The position numbers and the translations under genes are program-made. The notes beneath the pieces are model-generated. The model ran no database searches, was not told the DNA's origin, and was given only the letters and a program-made list of their open reading frames with translations. A stretch of 64,000 nt of DNA from the NCBI GenBank assembly GCA_023387735.1, contig JAEWHP010000035.1, forward strand, positions 186,001 to 250,000. Direction: 5' to 3'. The DNA is from Pseudomonadota bacterium. Its GTDB lineage: Bacteria > Pseudomonadota > Alphaproteobacteria > Rhizobiales > Xanthobacteraceae. Below, piece after piece: positions 25,315-33,877 of the stretch (within the stretch, counting starts at the first letter, position 1; every line of letters begins with the position of its first letter).

Positions 25315-26046
25315 GTGCCCGCACCTAAACAAACCAAGGCGCCGCCTGCCATGGCTGAGGCTGACATTGCAATCGTCCGGATTGCGCCTGAGACGAGCTT
25401 CAAAAACAAGGCCTATGAAGCCTTGAAAGAAGCAATTCTCAAGATGGACATTTATGCGACGCCCGAGCAGGTGATGCTCGATGAGCGCGCGCTGTCCGAG
25501 CGCCTCGGCGTCAGCCGCACTCCGATCCGCGAAGCGATCGCGATGCTGGAGCAGGACGGCTTCGTCAAGACCGTGCCGCGCCGCGGCATCGTCGTGGTTC
25601 GCCGCACCAAGACCGAAATCGTGGACATGATCCGCGCCTGGGCCGCGCTCGAGAGCATGGCAGCGCGGCTGATCACGACCACCGCGCGCAAGAAGGACAT
25701 CACGGCGCTGCGCGACTTCTTCAAGGACTTCGGCAAGGATCGTCTGCCGCAGGATCATGTCGAGGAATACTCCAAGGCCAACATCGCCTTCCACCAGGCG
25801 CTGATTTCGCTCTCGGAATCGCCGGTACTCGTCGACATGACCAACGACATCCTGCTGCACGTGCGCGGCTACCGGCAACTTACGATCGGCCGGACCGATC
25901 GCACCGCGACTTCCCTGCCCGAGCATATGGCGATCATCGAGGCGCTGGAAGCGCGCGACACCGAACTGGCGGAGAAGCGCGCGCGCGACCACACACTGGG
26001 CCTTGCGGCGTATGTCGAAGCGCACGGCCAGGAACTCTTTACGTAA
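25315..26046 (+). CDS. GntR-family transcriptional regulator (FadR/FCD type)
   Basis: Repressor of about 243 residues. The winged HTH is at about residues 35-95 (DERALSERLGVSRTPIREAI, MLEQDGFVKTVPRRGIVV). The C-terminal FCD ligand domain has ALESMAARLITTTA and the metal-type residues in FHQALISLSESPVL and LPEHMAIIEALEARD. The frame is open from 25201, but GTG 25315 follows GGAGGAGACGA, so it is chosen. It is divergent from the acyl-CoA ligase and 52 bases before oxc. By position it controls oxalate degradation; related sites upstream of tctC and the CBS gene suggest a wider regulon. Confidence 0.9.
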   Translation: MPAPKQTKAPPAMAEADIAIVRIAPETSFKNKAYEALKEAILKMDIYATPEQVMLDERALSERLGVSRTPIREAIAMLEQDGFVKTVPRRGIVVVRRTKTEIVDMIRAWAALESMAARLITTTARKKDITALRDFFKDFGKDRLPQDHVEEYSKANIAFHQALISLSESPVLVDMTNDILLHVRGYRQLTIGRTDRTATSLPEHMAIIEALEARDTELAEKRARDHTLGLAAYVEAHGQELFT

Positions 26047-26098
26047 CCACGCAGAAGACGGGCAACCCGTCCTACTAACGCGATCAGGGAGAAGTGGA

Positions 26099-27838
26099 AT
26101 GTCCGTAACTGCAGCCAAGAGCATCGATCCATCAAAGGCCGAGGGTGAGCGCGAGCTGACCGACGGCTTCAACCTGATGATCGATGCGCTGAAGCTGAAC
26201 GGCCTGACCACCATCTATGGCGTGCCCGGCATCCCGATCACGGATTTCGGCCGCATGGCGCAAGCCGCAGGCATCCGCGTCATCTCCTTCCGTCACGAGC
26301 AGAACGCCGGCAACGCCGCTGCGATCGCCGGCTTCCTGACCAAGAAGCCCGGCGTCTGCCTCACGGTTTCGGCGCCCGGTTTTCTCAACGGCCTGACTGC
26401 GCTTGCCCACGCCACCACCAACTGTTTTCCGATGATCCTGATCTCGGGCTCGTCCGAGCGCGAAATCGTCGACCTGCAGCAGGGCGACTATGAAGAGATG
26501 GATCAGCTCGCCATCGCAAAACCGTTGTGCAAGGCGGCGTTCCGCGTGCTGCACGCCGCCGATATCGGCATCGGCCTTGCACGTGCGATCCGCGCGGCGG
26601 TTTCGGGGCGTCCCGGCGGCGTCTATCTCGACCTCCCCGCAAAACTGTTCGGCCAGGTGATGGATGCCGAGGCGGGTAACAAGTCGCTGGTCAAGGTGAT
26701 CGACGCGGCGCCCGCGCAGATTCCGGCGCCCGATGCGGTCAAGCGCGCGCTCGATGTGCTCAAGGGGGCGAAGCGTCCGCTGATCATTCTCGGCAAGGGC
26801 GCGGCCTACGCCCAGGCCGACGATGCGATCCGCGCCTTCGTCGAGAAGAGCGGCGCGCCGTTCCTGCCCATGAGCATGGCCAAGGGATTGCTGTCCGACC
26901 TGCACCCGCAATGCGCCGGCGCTGCACGCTCGACCGTTCTCAAGGACGCCGACGTGGTGATGCTGATCGGCGCGCGGCTCAACTGGCTGCTGTCGCACGG
27001 CAAGGGCAAGACCTGGGGCGATGCACCGAAAAAGTTCATCCAGATCGACATCGAGCCGAAGGAAATGGATTCGAACGTCGAGATCGCAGCGCCCGTCGTC
27101 GGCGACATCGGCTCGTGCGTTTCGGCGTTGCTCGCCGGCATGGGCGCCAACTGGTCGGCGCCGCCGTCCGACTGGACCGGCGCGGTAGCCAGGAAGCGCG
27201 AAGAGAACGTCGCCAAGATGGCGCCGCGGCTGATGAACAACAACTCGCCGATGGATTATCACGGCGCGCTCGGCGTGCTGCGCACCATCATCAAGGAGCG
27301 GCCCGACGCCATCCTGGTCAACGAAGGCGCCAACACGCTTGATCTCGCGCGCGGCGTCATCGACATGCACCAGCCGCGCAAGCGCCTCGACGTCGGCACG
27401 TGGGGCGTGATGGGCATCGGCATGGGCTATGCGATTGCGGCCGCCATCGAGACCGGCAAGCCGGTGCTCGCGGTGGAAGGCGACTCCGCGTTCGGCTTCT
27501 CCGGCATGGAGGTGGAGACGATCTGCCGCTACAAGCTGCCGGTCTGCATCGTCATCTTCAACAATGACGGCATCTATCGCGGCACCGACGTCAATACCGC
27601 CGGCACCGACCCCGCCCCCACCGTGTTCGTCAAGGGCTCGCGCTACGACAAGATGATGGAAGCCTTCGGCGGCGTCGGCGTCCATGCGACGACGCCGGAC
27701 GAATTGAAGCGCGCCGTCAATGCGGCGATGGATTCCGGCAAGCCGACGCTGATCAATGCCGCCATTGATCCGACGGCGGGCTCGGAGAGCGGCCGCATCG
27801 GCAACCTCAATCCGCAGAGCGTGCTGAAAAAGAAGTGA
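26099..27838 (+). CDS. oxc: Oxalyl-CoA decarboxylase
   Basis: ThDP enzyme of 579 residues that turns oxalyl-CoA into formyl-CoA and CO2. The ThDP-activating Glu is E67 in FRHEQNAGNAA. The ThDP motif runs from EGDSAFGFSGMEVETICRYK to IFNNDGIYRGTD. PIPAPDAVKRA-type sequence and DIEPKEMDSN belong to the ADP-binding middle domain that activates this enzyme in Oxalobacter. Length and motifs match oxc, and the next gene is its usual partner frc. AGGGAGAAG precedes ATG 26099. The cytosolic enzyme works as a tetramer in its known relatives. Confidence 0.95.
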   Translation: MSVTAAKSIDPSKAEGERELTDGFNLMIDALKLNGLTTIYGVPGIPITDFGRMAQAAGIRVISFRHEQNAGNAAAIAGFLTKKPGVCLTVSAPGFLNGLTALAHATTNCFPMILISGSSEREIVDLQQGDYEEMDQLAIAKPLCKAAFRVLHAADIGIGLARAIRAAVSGRPGGVYLDLPAKLFGQVMDAEAGNKSLVKVIDAAPAQIPAPDAVKRALDVLKGAKRPLIILGKGAAYAQADDAIRAFVEKSGAPFLPMSMAKGLLSDLHPQCAGAARSTVLKDADVVMLIGARLNWLLSHGKGKTWGDAPKKFIQIDIEPKEMDSNVEIAAPVVGDIGSCVSALLAGMGANWSAPPSDWTGAVARKREENVAKMAPRLMNNNSPMDYHGALGVLRTIIKERPDAILVNEGANTLDLARGVIDMHQPRKRLDVGTWGVMGIGMGYAIAAAIETGKPVLAVEGDSAFGFSGMEVETICRYKLPVCIVIFNNDGIYRGTDVNTAGTDPAPTVFVKGSRYDKMMEAFGGVGVHATTPDELKRAVNAAMDSGKPTLINAAIDPTAGSESGRIGNLNPQSVLKKK

Positions 27839-27944
27839 ACTGATCAACCCATCGGCGTCGTTCCTCGCGCGGGCGGGGAATCCGGTAACCGCCGAACCAT
27901 CGTTTGAGACGGCTGCGTCCGACTGAACCGACGGTGATGACTGG

Positions 27945-27964
27945 ATGCCCGCCTTCGCGGGCAT
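27945..27964. repeat. Dispersed palindromic repeat (REP-like)
   Basis: ATGCCCGC-CTTC-GCGGGCAT forms an 8-base hairpin between oxc and frc, embedded in the TGGATGCCCGCCTTCGCGG consensus common in Bradyrhizobium. A related element in the opposite orientation lies at 49723-49744. Confidence 0.7.
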
Positions 27965-27996
27965 GACGGCAACAGATTGTAGAAGGAGCAAACACG

Positions 27997-29274
27997 ATGA
28001 CAAAGGCGCTCAAGGGCGTTCGTATTCTCGATTTCACCCACGTCCAGTCGGGCCCGACCTGCACGCAGTTGCTGGCCTGGTTCGGCGCCGACGTGATCAA
28101 GGTCGAGCGCCCGGGCGTCGGCGACATCACCCGCGGCCAGCTGCAGGACATCCCGAACGTGGACAGCCTGTATTTCACCATGCTCAACCACAACAAGCGC
28201 TCGATCACGCTCGACACCAAGAACCCCAAGGGCAAGGAAGTCCTGACCGCGCTGATCAAGAGCTGCGACGTGCTGGTGGAAAATTTCGGCCCCGGCGTGC
28301 TCGACCGCATGGGCTTCCCCTGGGAGAAGATCCAGGCGATCAACCCGAAGATGATCGTGGCTTCGATCAAGGGCTTTGGGCCCGGGCCCTACGAAGACTG
28401 CAAGGTCTATGAGAACGTCGCCCAGTGCACCGGCGGCGCGGCCTCGACCACCGGCTTCCGCGATGGACTGCCGCTCGTCACCGGCGCGCAGATCGGCGAC
28501 AGCGGCACCGGCCTGCATCTGGCGCTCGGCATCGTGACCGCACTCTATCAGCGCACGCACTCGGGCAAGGGCCAAAAGGTCACTGCCGCGATGCAGGACG
28601 GCGTGCTCAATCTCGCGCGCGTAAAACTGCGCGACCAGCAGCGCCTCGCCCATGGCCCGCTTAAGGAATACAGCCAGTTCGGCGAAGGCGTTGCATTCGG
28701 CGACGCGGTGCCGCGTGCCGGCAACGATTCCGGCGGCGGCCAGCCCGGCCGCATCCTCAAGTGCAAGGGCTGGGAGACCGATCCCAACGCCTACATCTAC
28801 TTCATCACCCAGGCCCCGGTGTGGGAGAAGATCTGCGACGTGATCGGCGAACCCGGCTGGAAGACCGATCCGAACTACGCCAAGCCGCCGGCCCGGCTGC
28901 CGCGGCTGAACGAGATCTTCGCGCGCATCGAGCAGTGGACCATGACCAAGACCAAGTTCGAGGCGATGGAGATCCTCAACAAGGACGACATCCCCTGCGG
29001 TCCGATCCTGTCGATGAAGGAACTGGCGGAAGACCAGTCGCTGCGCGCCACCGGCACGGTGGTCGAGATCGATCACCCGACCCGCGGCAAGTACATTTCG
29101 GTCGGCAACCCGATCAAGCTGTCGGACTCACCGAGCGAGGTGACGCGTTCGCCGCTGCTCGGCGAGCACACCGACGAGATCCTGCGCCAGGTGCTCGGCT
29201 TCAGCGATCATCAGGTGGCGGAAATCCACGATTCAGGCGCCCTCGCCCCACCGCGGAAGCAGGCGGCGGAATAA
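27997..29274 (+). CDS. frc: Formyl-CoA:oxalate CoA-transferase
   Basis: Class III CoA-transferase of 425 residues (Oxalobacter FRC has 428) that moves CoA from formyl-CoA to oxalate, releasing formate and renewing oxalyl-CoA. The N-terminal GVRILDFTHVQSGPTCTQLLAWFGADVIKVERP is typical, and the catalytic Asp is D168 in TGAQIGDSGTGLHLALG. ENFGPGVLDRMGFPW and DIPCGPILSMKELAEDQ are further family features. It is in one transcript unit with oxc, separated by 158 bases that hold a REP element, and ends at a strong terminator. Confidence 0.95.
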   Translation: MTKALKGVRILDFTHVQSGPTCTQLLAWFGADVIKVERPGVGDITRGQLQDIPNVDSLYFTMLNHNKRSITLDTKNPKGKEVLTALIKSCDVLVENFGPGVLDRMGFPWEKIQAINPKMIVASIKGFGPGPYEDCKVYENVAQCTGGAASTTGFRDGLPLVTGAQIGDSGTGLHLALGIVTALYQRTHSGKGQKVTAAMQDGVLNLARVKLRDQQRLAHGPLKEYSQFGEGVAFGDAVPRAGNDSGGGQPGRILKCKGWETDPNAYIYFITQAPVWEKICDVIGEPGWKTDPNYAKPPARLPRLNEIFARIEQWTMTKTKFEAMEILNKDDIPCGPILSMKELAEDQSLRATGTVVEIDHPTRGKYISVGNPIKLSDSPSEVTRSPLLGEHTDEILRQVLGFSDHQVAEIHDSGALAPPRKQAAE

Positions 29275-29295
29275 CGAGCCTTGTACCTAACATAC

Positions 29296-29325
29296 AAAGG
29301 CCGCCGGCTTCCGGCGGCCTTTTTG
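29296..29325 (+). terminator. Rho-independent terminator after frc
   Basis: AAAGGCCGCCGG-CTT-CCGGCGGCCTTT is a perfect 12-base stem with a 3-base loop, followed by more T residues. It ends the oxc-frc unit and implies that tctCBA has its own promoter. Confidence 0.9.
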
Positions 29326-29840
29326 TTCTGGAATGCCAGGCGCAGTTTTCTGCGACGCAAACGTAAACTGCCGCCAGGCAGCATTCGGACCTGCACTCGC
29401 AAGCCTCATGTGGCGGGTCATTGAAATACGCCGGTTCACCAAATTCGCAGCCCATGACCGACTTGTCCGACCGGTACGAAAAAAACAGTTGCGCGCTGGC
29501 ATATCATATACAAGAATAACTCCAACGCTCGCACGGCGAAGAAGAGCGCATCGAGGGGATGGGTATGCGCAGTCCTTCAAGGACGGCAAACGAGACATCA
29601 GCGAGGATGGGCAGCGCCCCCGTCCCCTCCGCATTTTTTGCGTTCAACCCTCAATTGGCCGAAAGGAGCGTATGCCGCGCCGGTCGGTCCCTCCTACAAT
29701 CAGAGCCTGCACCGGTTGCGATGAAGCAATCATTGCGGCGCGACGACCAGAGGTGCAAGAAGACCCGAAACGTTTGATCGGGAATGAACTTACAAGCTGG
29801 CAAAGACCGGCAAAACCAAGTTTCCACGGGAGTGAAACAC
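29326..29840. other. Leader region of tctCBA
   Basis: About 500 bases without a convincing gene between the frc terminator and tctC. Open frames crossing it continue as antisense or shadow frames in tctC. The only landmark seen is the GntR-like site at 29497-29513. The rest may be an untranslated leader or decayed sequence. Confidence 0.45.
29497..29513. promoter_or_regulatory. Candidate GntR site upstream of tctC
   Basis: TGGCATATCATATACAA matches 12 of 17 bases of the paired sites at 25159 and 25240. It also shares TATAC-N-AGAAT-N-AC context with the site at 33128. It lies 328 bases before the tctC start, so the promoter would give a long leader. Confidence 0.4.
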
Positions 29841-30851
29841 ATGAAGCGTTCTGCACAATTTGCGTTGGGGGCGATTGCGGCGTTGTACGCGGGCGGGATC
29901 ACGGCTCCAGCCACGGCTGCATGGGAGCCGGTGCGCCCTGTCGAGTTCATCGTTCCCGCCGGCACCGGCGGCGGCGCCGATCAGATGGCCCGAACCATCC
30001 AGGGCATCGTCACCAAGCACAATCTGATGAAGCAGCCGCTGGTCGTCATCAACAAGTCGGGCGGCGCCGGCGGCGAAGGCTTCCTCGACGTCAAGTCAGC
30101 CGCCAACAATCCGCACAAGATCATCATCACGCTCTCCAACCTGTTCACCACCCCGCTCGCGACCGGCATTCCCTTCAACTGGAAGGACCTCACGCCCGTC
30201 GCCATGCTGGCGCTCGACGAATTCGTGCTCTGGGTGAACGCAGACAAGCCGTACAAGACCACGAAGGAATACATCGACGCCGTGAAGGCCGCGCCGCAAG
30301 GCTCGACCAAGATGGGCGGCACCGGGTCGAAGCAGGAAGACCAGATCATCACGGTCGCGGTCGAGAAGGCCACCGGCAGCAAGTTCACCTACATTCCCTA
30401 CAAGGGCGGCGGCGAAGTCGCCGTTCAACTGGTCGGCAACCACGTCGATTCGACCGTCAACAATCCGATCGAGGCGGTCGCGCAATGGCGCGGCGGCAAG
30501 CTGCGTCCGCTCTGCGTGTTCGACGCCCAGCCGATGGCCTATGACGAACCGATCGCGGACGGCAAGAGTTGGAAGGACATTCCGACCTGCAAGTCGCAGG
30601 GCCTCGACATGGAATACCTGATGCTGCGCGGTATCTTCATGGCGCCCAGGGCCACGAAGGACCAGGTCGAATACTACATCGACCTCTTCAAGAAGGTACG
30701 CGCCACGCCGGAATGGCAGGAGTTCATGAAGAGCGGCGCGTTCAACACGACCTTCCTGACCGGGGCCGACTACGCCAAATGGGTCGAGGGTGAGGAAAAG
30801 CGTCATCAGACGCTGATGAAGGATGCCGGTTTCCTCGCGCCGAGCAACTGA
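29841..30851 (+). CDS. tctC: Tripartite tricarboxylate transporter substrate-binding protein
   Basis: Periplasmic Bug-type receptor of 336 residues. The signal peptide ends PATAAWE. VRPVEFIVPAGTGGGADQMART and NKSGGAGGEGF are the usual N-terminal family motifs; TYIPYKGGGEVAVQLVGNHVD is the mid-domain motif. It departs from common Bug proteins in a long DAQPMAYDEPIADGKSWKDI insert. ATG 29841 follows CGGGAGTG; an upstream in-frame ATG at 29784 would spoil the signal peptide. It begins a complete tctCBA set, unlike the other two Bug genes in this window. Lying directly after oxc-frc, it may bind oxalate or a related dicarboxylate. Confidence 0.92.
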   Translation: MKRSAQFALGAIAALYAGGITAPATAAWEPVRPVEFIVPAGTGGGADQMARTIQGIVTKHNLMKQPLVVINKSGGAGGEGFLDVKSAANNPHKIIITLSNLFTTPLATGIPFNWKDLTPVAMLALDEFVLWVNADKPYKTTKEYIDAVKAAPQGSTKMGGTGSKQEDQIITVAVEKATGSKFTYIPYKGGGEVAVQLVGNHVDSTVNNPIEAVAQWRGGKLRPLCVFDAQPMAYDEPIADGKSWKDIPTCKSQGLDMEYLMLRGIFMAPRATKDQVEYYIDLFKKVRATPEWQEFMKSGAFNTTFLTGADYAKWVEGEEKRHQTLMKDAGFLAPSN

Positions 30852-30931
30852 CCAGGAAGCACTGATCGATCGTAGTAGCGACGTAGACGGCGGGCAATGG
30901 AATCGCACGCTCGATTCCGCATGGAGTTTCG

Positions 30932-31429
30932 ATGACAACAGGCAGTTCGAGCAATTCCGGCCCGCCCCACAAGCTCGTGGAAGCAGGCGTCACGCTGCTG
31001 ATCGCCCTGTTCGGGGTGATCGTGATCGCCGGCAGCCTCAAGGCCGGCATCAACTGGGGCGCCGAGGGCCCGCGCGCCGGCTTCTTTCCGTTCTACATCG
31101 GGCTGTTCATTGTCGCGTCCAGCGCCATCAATCTGTGGAACGGGCTTCGCGAACATGACGACGCGGTGTTCGCGGAGTGGGGACAGATTCGCCAGGTGCT
31201 GAGCGTCGTCATTCCCACAGCGATCTATGTCGGTTCCATGCCTTTCATCGGGCTGTACGTCGCTTCGATCGTCTTCATCGCATGGTTCATGCGTTGGCTG
31301 GGCAAATACCGCTGGATCACCGTCCTGGCGGTGGCGTTTGGCATGCCCATCGTCACCTACTTCATTTTCGAGCGCTGGTTCATGGTCCCGCTTCCAAAGG
31401 GACCGGTCGAAGAGTGGCTCGGCCTGTAA
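30932..31429 (+). CDS. tctB: Tripartite tricarboxylate transporter small membrane subunit
   Basis: Small membrane subunit of 165 residues with four hydrophobic segments (about 17-37, 50-66, 88-108 and 118-147). EGPRAGFFPFYIGLFIVASSAINL is the TctB signature. It pairs with TctA in the inner membrane. It follows tctC by 80 bases and precedes tctA by 32. Confidence 0.92.
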   Translation: MTTGSSSNSGPPHKLVEAGVTLLIALFGVIVIAGSLKAGINWGAEGPRAGFFPFYIGLFIVASSAINLWNGLREHDDAVFAEWGQIRQVLSVVIPTAIYVGSMPFIGLYVASIVFIAWFMRWLGKYRWITVLAVAFGMPIVTYFIFERWFMVPLPKGPVEEWLGL

Positions 31430-31461
31430 CATCGACGCACAGTCAGGACTGGATTACCGAG

Positions 31462-32961
31462 ATGGAAGAACTCGTCAATCTGTTTCACGGCTTTGCCGTC
31501 GCGCTGCAGCCATTCAACATCATGGTGATGGTGCTCGGCATCGTGCTCGGCGTCATCATCGGCGTGCTGCCGGGGCTCGGCGGCGCCAACGGCGTCGCGA
31601 TCCTGTTGCCGCTGACGTTCTCGATGCCGCCGACATCGGCCATCATCATGCTGTCCTGTATCTACTGGGGCGCACTGTTCGGCGGCGCGATCACGTCAAT
31701 TCTCTTCAACATACCCGGCGAGCCATGGTCGGTGGCGACCACCTTCGACGGCTATCCGATGGCGCAGCAGGGCAAGGCCGGCGAAGCGCTGACCGCGGCC
31801 TTCACCTCCTCCTTTGTCGGCGCATTGTTCGCCGTGATCATGATTACGCTGGTTGCGCCGTTGGTCGCAGGCTTTGCGCTGCAGTTCGGGCCTGCGGAAA
31901 AATTTGCGGTGTACTTCCTGGCGTTCTGCAGTTTCGTCGGCCTCAGCAAGGAGCCGCCATTCAAGACCATCGCGGCCATGATGATCGGCTTTGCGCTGGC
32001 CGCCGTCGGCCTCGATTCCATCACCGGACAGTTGCGGCTCACGTTCGGCTTTACCGAACTGCTGAACGGATTCGACTTCCTGATCGCCGTGATCGGTCTG
32101 TTCGGCATCGGCGAGATCCTGCTGACGATGGAAGAAGGGCTCGCCTTCCGCGGCGGCAAGGCCAAGATCAATCTGCGGGTAGTGTTGCAGACCTGGAAGG
32201 AACTGCCCGCCTACTGGATGACCTCGCTGCGCTCCTGCTTCATCGGCTGCTGGATGGGCGTGACGCCGGCGGGGGCCACTCCGGCCTCGTTCATGAGCTA
32301 CGGCATTGCCAAGCGCGTCGCCAAGAACGGAAACAATTTCGGCAAGGGCGAGGTCGAAGGCGTGGTCGCACCGGAGACCGCGGCGCATGCCGCCGGCACC
32401 GCGGCCCTGCTGCCGATGCTCTCGCTCGGCGTGCCCGGTTCGCCGACGGCCGCGGTGCTGCTTGGCGGCCTCCTGATCTGGGGCCTGCAGCCCGGACCGA
32501 TGCTGTTCGTCGAACAGAAGGAATTCGTCTGGGGCCTGATCGCCTCGATGTATCTCGGCAATATTGTCGGCCTGCTCGTCGTGCTGACCTGCGTGCCGAT
32601 CTTCGCGGCGATCCTGCGCGTGCCCTTCAGCATCATTGCACCGCTGATCCTGGTGCTGTGCGCGATCGGCGCCTACTCGGTCCACAGTTCGACCTTCGAC
32701 GTAATGCTGATGCTGGTGTTCGGCGTGATCGGCTACCTGCTCAAGAAGTGCAACTATCCCCTCGCCCCGCTGGTGCTGGCCATCGTGCTTGGCGACAAGG
32801 CGGAGGAGGCTTTCCGGCAATCGTTGCTGGGATCCCAGGGATCGTTTGGCGTATTCCTTTCCAACCCGCTGGTGAGCACGATCATGATCCTCGGAATGAT
32901 CGCGCTGTTCTGGTCGTTGATCCAGGAAGGCTATACCCGCCTGCGGAGTGCGGTCGCCTGA
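31462..32961 (+). CDS. tctA: Tripartite tricarboxylate transporter large membrane subunit
   Basis: Twelve-helix permease of 499 residues, the normal TctA length. The first signature VLGVIIGVLPGLGGANGVAI is near residue 30 and the second, inverted copy, TAALLPMLSLGVPGSPTAAVLLGGL, near residue 320; together they form the substrate path. MEELVNLFHGFAVALQPFN is the usual N-terminus. ATG 31462 is chosen; the frame upstream overlaps tctB. It ends before a hairpin terminator at 33020. Confidence 0.93.
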   Translation: MEELVNLFHGFAVALQPFNIMVMVLGIVLGVIIGVLPGLGGANGVAILLPLTFSMPPTSAIIMLSCIYWGALFGGAITSILFNIPGEPWSVATTFDGYPMAQQGKAGEALTAAFTSSFVGALFAVIMITLVAPLVAGFALQFGPAEKFAVYFLAFCSFVGLSKEPPFKTIAAMMIGFALAAVGLDSITGQLRLTFGFTELLNGFDFLIAVIGLFGIGEILLTMEEGLAFRGGKAKINLRVVLQTWKELPAYWMTSLRSCFIGCWMGVTPAGATPASFMSYGIAKRVAKNGNNFGKGEVEGVVAPETAAHAAGTAALLPMLSLGVPGSPTAAVLLGGLLIWGLQPGPMLFVEQKEFVWGLIASMYLGNIVGLLVVLTCVPIFAAILRVPFSIIAPLILVLCAIGAYSVHSSTFDVMLMLVFGVIGYLLKKCNYPLAPLVLAIVLGDKAEEAFRQSLLGSQGSFGVFLSNPLVSTIMILGMIALFWSLIQEGYTRLRSAVA

Positions 32962-33019
32962 GCGAGCGCAGCGCCCGTCAGATCGCTCCATAACAATAGC
33001 TTTAGACCACGAGATTGAG

Positions 33020-33046
33020 GGCCGCGCGGATGGCGCGGCCTTTTTT
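33020..33046 (+). terminator. Rho-independent terminator after tctA
   Basis: GGCCGCGC-GGATG-GCGCGGCC is an 8-base stem with a 5-base loop followed by TTTTTT. It ends the tctCBA operon. Confidence 0.88.
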
Positions 33047-33119
33047 CGTCGCTGCGCGCTCGAATGCGGACGCTACCGGTGTTCTTTTGCCCGAACGCAA
33101 GATTTTCTTACCGAGCGCG

Positions 33120-33150
33120 TTGACATTTGGCATTATGTATACCAGAATTA
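33120..33150 (+). promoter_or_regulatory. Promoter with candidate GntR site
   Basis: TTGACA at 33120-33125 is a consensus -35, with CAGAAT 17 bases later as -10. Between them TGGCATTATGTATACCA (33128-33144) matches 14 of 17 bases of the paired GntR sites at 25159 and 25240, and occupies the same place relative to TTGACA. Confidence 0.6.
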
Positions 33151-33177
33151 CCGTGTCTTTCACCCCAGGAGGTTGCC

Positions 33178-33609
33178 ATGCAAGTCGGAGATATCCTACG
33201 CAAGAAAGCCGCCCGCGTCGCGACGGTTCGCATGAACGAGACCGTCGGCATTGCCGCGCAACTGATGCGCTCCAGCAATATCAGCGCGCTTGTGGTGAAG
33301 GATGTCGTTCGCACCGAGGGCAATACCGCGGTCGGCATGTTCACCGAACGCGACGTGGTGCGCGCGGTTGCCGAGCATGGCGCCGCCGGCGTCGGCATGC
33401 GCGTATCGCAATTCATTTCGGTGCAGCAGCTCGTCTCCTGCACGTCGACGGATTCGCTCGAGCATGTCCGTCAACTCATGAGCAAGCACCACATCCGCCA
33501 CGTGCCGGTCATCGACAATTACAGCCTGATCGGCGTCGTCAGCATTCGCGACATCACGACCGCGTTCGACGACGAGGCTACGCCCCTGAAGCTGGCCGCG
33601 TCGGCCTGA
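33178..33609 (+). CDS. CBS-domain protein
   Basis: Stand-alone CBS pair of 143 residues, probably an adenine-nucleotide sensor. The first domain has VRMNETVGIAAQLMRSSNISALVV and GMFTERDVVRAVAEHG, the second CTSTDSLEHVRQLMSKHHIRHVPVI and IGVVSIRDITTAF. ATG 33178 follows AGGAGG; the frame is open to 33127 but that ATG lies inside the promoter. It follows the tct terminator but has its own promoter with a GntR-like site, so it is likely co-regulated with oxalate genes. It is a likely paralogue of the protein at 14666-15097. Confidence 0.9.
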   Translation: MQVGDILRKKAARVATVRMNETVGIAAQLMRSSNISALVVKDVVRTEGNTAVGMFTERDVVRAVAEHGAAGVGMRVSQFISVQQLVSCTSTDSLEHVRQLMSKHHIRHVPVIDNYSLIGVVSIRDITTAFDDEATPLKLAASA

Positions 33610-33669
33610 CCTTCGTAATATTCGGTCTACCCTGTCGTAAAGCATCGCTCGCATAACTGCGCCGGCGCG

Positions 33670-33825
33670 GTGACGCGCGCTGGTGGCGCGCCGTGCGTCG
33701 AGCGCGTCGAACTGCTGGTGAAGCTGATCTCGCCTCAGTTCGACGTGCCCGACGCCGAAATCGACCGCACGGTCCATATCGTCAACCGAAAGCTGAGCGA
33801 GAGCGTCGAGGTCCTGTCTGCCTGA
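33670..33825 (+). CDS. Possible small protein or gene remnant
   Basis: From GTG 33670 a 51-codon frame reads VERVELLVKLISPQF, then DVPDAEIDRTVHIVNRKLSE, with protein-like composition, unlike the Arg-rich shadow frames around it. No ribosome site was seen and the family is not recognised, so it may be a decayed C-terminal fragment. Confidence 0.25.
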   Translation: MTRAGGAPCVERVELLVKLISPQFDVPDAEIDRTVHIVNRKLSESVEVLSA

Positions 33826-33877
33826 AGCCGCCGCCGGCCTCTCTACCGGTTGCAGGTAAGCGTCAACTCAGTTCAAA

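Noticed and set aside
26132..28003. A 623-codon open frame antisense to oxc
   Set aside because: Oxc has all ThDP motifs; the antisense frame is His/Arg/Asp-rich without features.
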